The translations under genes were made by a program, and so were the position numbers. A stretch of DNA of 64,000 nucleotides from the NCBI RefSeq assembly GCF_040529185.1, contig NZ_CP159510.1, positions 496,001 to 560,000 on the forward strand, read 5' to 3'. The notes below the pieces were generated by a model. The model worked only from the letters and a program-made list of their open reading frames with translations, did not search any database and was not told where the DNA came from. This DNA is from Sporolactobacillus sp. Y61 (GTDB lineage: Bacteria > Bacillota > Bacilli > Bacillales > Sporolactobacillaceae). Positions 60,239 to 64,000 of the stretch are shown here, piece by piece; positions within the stretch are counted from its first letter, which is position 1; each line of letters starts with the position of its first letter.

Positions 60239-61441
60239 TTGGAAACGATCGGTACGATCAAACGGGGGACCGGCGCATTTTGGAGAGCCGGCGGCGCGGT
60301 GTTCGCGGGCAGTTTCATTACGTTTGCCAACCTGTATTGCACGCAACCGTTACTTCCGGTTTTTTCGCATCAGTTTCATGTGACGCCGACGGTATCCAGC
60401 CTCACTCTGTCAGTGTCGTCAGCCGTGCTTGCGGTCTGTATGCTGCTTGCGGCGGCGCTGTCGGAAAGACTGGGGCGGAGGAGGATCATGATCCTTTCTG
60501 TATTTGTTTCGTCCCTTGTCGTGATTCTGACCGCTTTCAGTCCGAATTTCACCACATTGATCATCCTGAGGCTCGCGGAAGGCGTCGTTCTGGCCGGTCT
60601 GCCATCGCTTGCAATGGCTTATGTGAGTGAAGAGTTTGATCCGGGAAGTTTAGGCGTGGCCATGGGGTTGTATGTCAGCGGCACGACTGTGGGCGGGATG
60701 TTCGGACGAATCGCCGCCGGTATGCTTACCGATATCTTTTCATGGCGTTACGCACTTGCCGTTATCGGCATCGTGAGTCTCCTATGCAGTGTTTATTTTT
60801 GGCTCGCCCTGCCTGCTTCGACACATTTTCACGGGCACTCTTTTTCGCTGAAAGAGACCATCCGTTCTTTTGGCCATCATCTGAAATCACCGGTCCTGTT
60901 TTCTGTTTTCGGCATCGGCTTTCTGCTCATGGGCAGTTTCGTAAGCCTGTATAACTATATCGGCTATTTATTGACGGGCGCGCCTTACCGGCTCAGCCAG
61001 ACGGCATTTGGCTGGATTTTTACCGTTTATATCATGGGGACGATCAGTTCCGTCTGGATGGGGAAGCTGGCCGACCGTTTCGGACGGACGAAAGTGCTCG
61101 GCATCGGAATGATCATCATGTTGACCGGCGGTTTGCTGACACTAGCGCCGTCGCTCGTTGTCATTGTGATTGGAGCGGCTGTTTTCACCTTTGGTTTTTT
61201 CGGCAGCCACTCCGTTGCAAGCAGTTTAGTCGGGAGGCTGGCGAAGAGTGATCGGGCACAGGCTTCTTCTTTATATCTGCTGTTTTACTATGCCGGATCG
61301 AGTCTTGTCGGATCGATAAACGGCGTAAGCTGGAGTCTGTATCGCTGGCACGGGGTTATTCTGATGATTGGGTCTGCGATCCTGCTGTCCATGCTGCTGG
61401 AACTTTTAATTATTCGCTTCATGAAAGGGCATGTTGACTGA
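60239..61441 (+). CDS. MFS exporter (YnfM/DHA1-like)
   Basis: This is a 400-residue major facilitator protein with twelve helices. AALSERLGRRRIMILSVFVSSL is the loop 2-3 motif, and VSGTTVGGMFGRIAAGMLTD resembles the exporter motif C region. It matches the YnfM/arabinose-efflux-like group, often annotated as inner-membrane transport proteins. TTG at 60239 has GAGAGG 9 bases ahead and gives the normal length; the open frame extends to 60065 without a ribosome site. The substrate is unknown. Confidence 0.82.
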   Translation: METIGTIKRGTGAFWRAGGAVFAGSFITFANLYCTQPLLPVFSHQFHVTPTVSSLTLSVSSAVLAVCMLLAAALSERLGRRRIMILSVFVSSLVVILTAFSPNFTTLIILRLAEGVVLAGLPSLAMAYVSEEFDPGSLGVAMGLYVSGTTVGGMFGRIAAGMLTDIFSWRYALAVIGIVSLLCSVYFWLALPASTHFHGHSFSLKETIRSFGHHLKSPVLFSVFGIGFLLMGSFVSLYNYIGYLLTGAPYRLSQTAFGWIFTVYIMGTISSVWMGKLADRFGRTKVLGIGMIIMLTGGLLTLAPSLVVIVIGAAVFTFGFFGSHSVASSLVGRLAKSDRAQASSLYLLFYYAGSSLVGSINGVSWSLYRWHGVILMIGSAILLSMLLELLIIRFMKGHVD

Positions 61442-61642
61442 TTGTATTGCTGTTTCGTACACGCGCAGGCAAAATTGGTGGGACTCTTTCGGGTAAAAGG
61501 GCGGCTTCTGAAGCGAATGGGCAACAGCCATGAGACGAGCCGTCAGGCAAAAGAATGGACCAGTTCGGGCAAACACTTTGTTTGAAGCGAGTCGGATCAA
61601 ACGTTAGAATAATATGTATATGGACAAGGAGGGAATATGTTT

Positions 61643-62545
61643 ATGCAGATTTCGGCAAAATCGCTGACAGACACGTATACGCTGAACAATGGCGTGAAGA
61701 TCCCGGTGGTCGGGTTCGGGACGTGGCAGTCCGCAGACGGTGACGAAGCGTACCAGGCGGTCCGCTGGGCACTGGAAGCCGGCTATCGCCATATCGATAC
61801 GGCCTGTGAATACCTTAATGAAGAATCGGTAGGAAAGGCAATTAAGGATTCCGGAGTTCCTCGCGAAGATTTGTTTGTAACGACTAAACTCTGGAACTAT
61901 CAGCGCAAATCGTATGACGATACACTGCATGCTTTTGACGATTCGTTGACCCGGCTGGGTCTGGACTACGTAGATTTGTATCTGATTCACTGGCCAAACC
62001 CGATTGAGTACACCGATCGCTGGCAGCAACTCAACGCGGACAGCTGGCGGGCGATGGAAAAAATATATCATGACGGTCGTGCAAGGGCGATCGGCGTTTC
62101 CAATTTCCGCGAGAATCATCTTGATGAACTGGCTAAGACTCAGACTGTGGCTCCGATGGTCAATCAGATCTTTCTGAATCCCGGCGATCAGGAAAAAAGT
62201 CTGGTAGCTTACGATCAGGAACACAATCTGTTATCAGAAGCCTATTCGCCTCTTGGTACAGGTCAATTGCTCCATGTGCCTGAACTGGCCAGGATTGCCG
62301 AAAAGCACGGTAAGTCGGTACCGCAGATCCTGATCCGCTGGAGTCTGGAAAAGGGCTATCTGCCGCTGCCTAAGTCAGTCCACAAACCGTACATTCAGGC
62401 AAATACCGAAGTCTTTGACTTTGAACTGGATGACGACGATCTGGCTCTGCTGGCAAAGCTGGATGGTAAAGGGGCACAGCATCAGGATCCCGACACCAAT
62501 ACGTATCGCCATGTCGTTCCATTTCTCAGCAAAGCAAGTAAATAA
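61643..62545 (+). CDS. Aldo/keto reductase
   Basis: This 300-residue NADPH-dependent TIM-barrel reductase of the AKR family (AKR5-like) has the catalytic tetrad: Asp in HIDTACEYLNEE with Tyr four residues on, Lys in TTKLWNY and His in LIHWPNP. The C-terminal cofactor motif LPKSVHKPYIQAN is present. Relatives reduce 2,5-diketo-D-gluconate, methylglyoxal and small aldehydes. ATG at 61643 is preferred over 61637 for its spacing from GGAGGG. It is followed by a strong terminator. Confidence 0.9.
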   Translation: MQISAKSLTDTYTLNNGVKIPVVGFGTWQSADGDEAYQAVRWALEAGYRHIDTACEYLNEESVGKAIKDSGVPREDLFVTTKLWNYQRKSYDDTLHAFDDSLTRLGLDYVDLYLIHWPNPIEYTDRWQQLNADSWRAMEKIYHDGRARAIGVSNFRENHLDELAKTQTVAPMVNQIFLNPGDQEKSLVAYDQEHNLLSEAYSPLGTGQLLHVPELARIAEKHGKSVPQILIRWSLEKGYLPLPKSVHKPYIQANTEVFDFELDDDDLALLAKLDGKGAQHQDPDTNTYRHVVPFLSKASK

Positions 62546-62678
62546 GCGCGTGTCCGGACCGAATTTGACTGAACCTGGCCCGAACCCGGGCAGCCGGAAA
62601 GGTTTTTTTCGGATTCAGTGTTTTGAAAGAAGATATGGGAAGAGCAGAATTTTGTTTTTGTTGCTTTCCCGTTCAGGG

Positions 62679-62718
62679 ACATCTCTCAGGTCATGCATTC
62701 TGAGAGATGTTCCTTTTC
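62679..62718 (+). terminator. Terminator of the aldo/keto reductase gene
   Basis: ACATCTCTCAG (62679-62689) and CTGAGAGATGT (62700-62710) form eleven perfect pairs, followed by TCCTTTTCG. Confidence 0.88.
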
Positions 62719-62773
62719 GTTTTCAACTTTTTTATTGATTCATTTTGTAAGGCTGGTGCTGATCCTGTCAGGC

Positions 62774-62830
62774 AGAAAAAAATGATCCGCATCATATGCC
62801 TTATGCCTTAGCGGAGGCTGATCGGATCAT
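62774..62830 (-). terminator. Candidate terminator of the VIT1-type gene
   Basis: ATGATCCG (62782-62789) and CGGATCAT (62823-62830) pair over eight bases, and on the minus strand a run of seven T follows. The loop is long (33 bases), so confidence is moderate. Confidence 0.55.
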
Positions 62831-62955
62831 CTTAGTTTATAGCGCTGCATCCGCTCTAAGCGGATATTGCCATCCCGCCAGTGCCTGCACACCGGCGGAT
62901 TTGTTTTCCTTTTTCTCAGAGAAGGGCATCCCCGCTGACGGCTCTTGATTCATCG

Positions 62956-63639
62956 TCAGAACAAGGTCCCGACGCCATAAGTAACGAGCATAGTCAGCCC
63001 GCCAACCACGACATTTCGCAGCACGGCCCTCCCTTTCGGCGCTTCCCCCAAATGAGCACTGACGTAACCGGTCAGGGCGAGGGCTGCAAGCACGGCCAGA
63101 ACAGTAAACTGGACCCGGACAGGAGCCGGAAGCAGCACAATCGTCAAAAAGGGAAGAATCGCACCGACGGTAAATGAAAACATGGATGAAAAGGCGGCAT
63201 GCCACGGACTCACGTATTCACCCGGTTGGATGCCAAGTTCCGCTGCGGAGTGGGCGGCAAGTGCATCTTTGTTCATTAAATCGACGGCCACTTTCCTTGA
63301 AAGTTCCGGAGACAGCCCATGATCTATATAGATCTGTGCAAGTTCCTTGATTTCGCCGTTATAATCATCTCTAAGTTCTGCTTTTTCAATATCAACCATT
63401 GCTTTTTCCGTATCTTTCTGGGTGCTGACAGATACGTACTCGCCACCGCCCATCGAAAAAGCACCCGCCAGAAGCCCCGCAAGTCCTGAAATCAAAATCG
63501 TCATCGAGTTCGTCGTCGCGCCGGCAACCCCAAGGACGATACCGGCTGTCGACACAATGCCATCATTCGCGCCTAACACCCCCGCGCGTAAAACATTCAA
63601 TTTCTGATTCATTTTACTTCCTGATTGTTCCTCTGCCAT
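62956..63639 (-). CDS. VIT1/CCC1-family iron/manganese transporter
   Basis: This 227-residue membrane protein of the VIT family moves Fe2+ or Mn2+ out of the cytoplasm. LRAGVLGANDGIVSTAGIVLGVAGA (about 16-40) and GAFSMGGGEYVSVSTQKD (about 60-77) are diagnostic. The Glu-rich cytoplasmic metal-binding loop (KAMVDIEKAELRDDYNGEIKEL) follows helix 2. About five membrane helices are present. ATG at 63639 follows AAGAGGT; an extension to 63708 is unlikely. A Fur-box-like sequence lies 81 bases upstream. Confidence 0.9.
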   Translation of the reverse strand: MAEEQSGSKMNQKLNVLRAGVLGANDGIVSTAGIVLGVAGATTNSMTILISGLAGLLAGAFSMGGGEYVSVSTQKDTEKAMVDIEKAELRDDYNGEIKELAQIYIDHGLSPELSRKVAVDLMNKDALAAHSAAELGIQPGEYVSPWHAAFSSMFSFTVGAILPFLTIVLLPAPVRVQFTVLAVLAALALTGYVSAHLGEAPKGRAVLRNVVVGGLTMLVTYGVGTLF

Positions 63640-63719
63640 AAAGATACCTCTTTTCCTGAACTGATCGTCCTTCCTGCTGTTCCCACAAATCTCTACAGTG
63701 AAAATCAATTATTCTAATT

Positions 63720-63738
63720 GATAATGGGAATCATCATC
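63720..63738 (-). promoter_or_regulatory. Fur-box-like operator
   Basis: GATAATGGGAATCATCATC matches the 19-base Fur consensus GATAATGATAATCATTATC at 16 positions. It lies upstream of the VIT1-type gene, in its likely promoter. Confidence 0.6.
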
Positions 63739-64000
63739 AGGACCCTGAAAACGCACCAAGCTGCCACCATTTAGGTGACAGCCTGGATACAATACATTAT
63801 AATTATTTTAATAATATAATTATCTTATAACGGACCGGAGAAAATGTCTACCAGAAAAGCACAACATTCCCGATGTTGCATGGTCCCGGACTTTTTCCCT
63901 GACAAAGATGCGAAGCTTATAACATACGCTGTGATGATCCTGCCACCGTTGCAGGTTGTTATACCGGCAAGATTGCCCTATTATTCATTCTCTTAAAAGA
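63739..64000. other. Right edge of the window, no gene seen
   Basis: An imperfect hairpin (GCTGCCACC with GGTGACAGC near 63760-63782) and an AT-rich stretch (63795-63830) are visible. No coding frame with a ribosome site is recognised before the end. Confidence 0.4.

Noticed and set aside
1..64000. CRISPR array, tRNA or rRNA genes
   Set aside because: No regularly spaced direct repeats, cloverleaf-like sequences or conserved rRNA segments were seen on either strand.

Overview
The window looks like chromosome from a Gram-positive, spore-forming, lactic-type member of the Bacillales, and Sporolactobacillus or a close relative is my inference. The support is a laccase with the CotA copper ligands, a D-2-hydroxyacid dehydrogenase, strong AGGAGG-type ribosome sites with many GTG and TTG starts, Bacillus-type promoters and intrinsic terminators, and PadR, CadC, MocR and DUF1540 genes typical of Bacilli. 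I see no rRNA, tRNA, CRISPR array or prophage.

Layout. 1-3500: tandem fluoride channels (crcB pair), an EamA exporter and a WsaF-like glycosyltransferase. 3530-11174: a complete four-gene Wadjet (JetDABC) anti-plasmid operon on the minus strand. 11365-13912: an aromatic-type aminotransferase and a D-2-hydroxyacid dehydrogenase behind an attenuator leader. 13971-21344: oxidoreductases, then a glycerol-3-phosphate ABC transporter (ugpCAEB) and glpQ. 21773-31311: small regulators, PadR-HAAS, nitroreductase, DUF1835, PanE-like, MBL/TetR, YczE-like and NagZ. 31449-37962: the aromatic operon (MFS, aroC, a prephenate-dehydratase-like gene, aroA, tyrA, aroK) behind a second attenuator. 38047-44598: aspartokinase, CotA, an XRE/membrane pair, a small flavoprotein, and an Asp-box/membrane pair. 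44827-47855: an MHS-type MFS gene split by an IS1380-family element. 48391-63639: TetR/ABC exporter, DNA glycosylase, MocR/PNPOx pair, cadCA, two MFS transporters, an aldo/keto reductase and a VIT1-type transporter.

The main discovery candidate is regulatory. Both the aromatic operon (31449-31762) and the aminotransferase operon (13594-13912) start with a consensus promoter, then a 21- or 22-codon leader peptide ending in a Tyr/Phe cluster (GYYSFYYFR and NYYYCFRLFR), then mutually exclusive RNA pairings and an intrinsic terminator. In each case ribosome stalling on Tyr/Phe codons would favour an antiterminator. The two operons together cover chorismate to Tyr/Phe, so this looks like a tyrosine/phenylalanine leader-peptide attenuation regulon in a Gram-positive, where T-box or TRAP control would usually be expected.

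Other points are a clean IS1380 insertion (5-bp target duplication, in-frame reconstruction of the host gene), three reading frames each broken by one missing base in a homopolymer (a pattern that also fits sequencing error), and two pairs of unexplained intergenic repeats.
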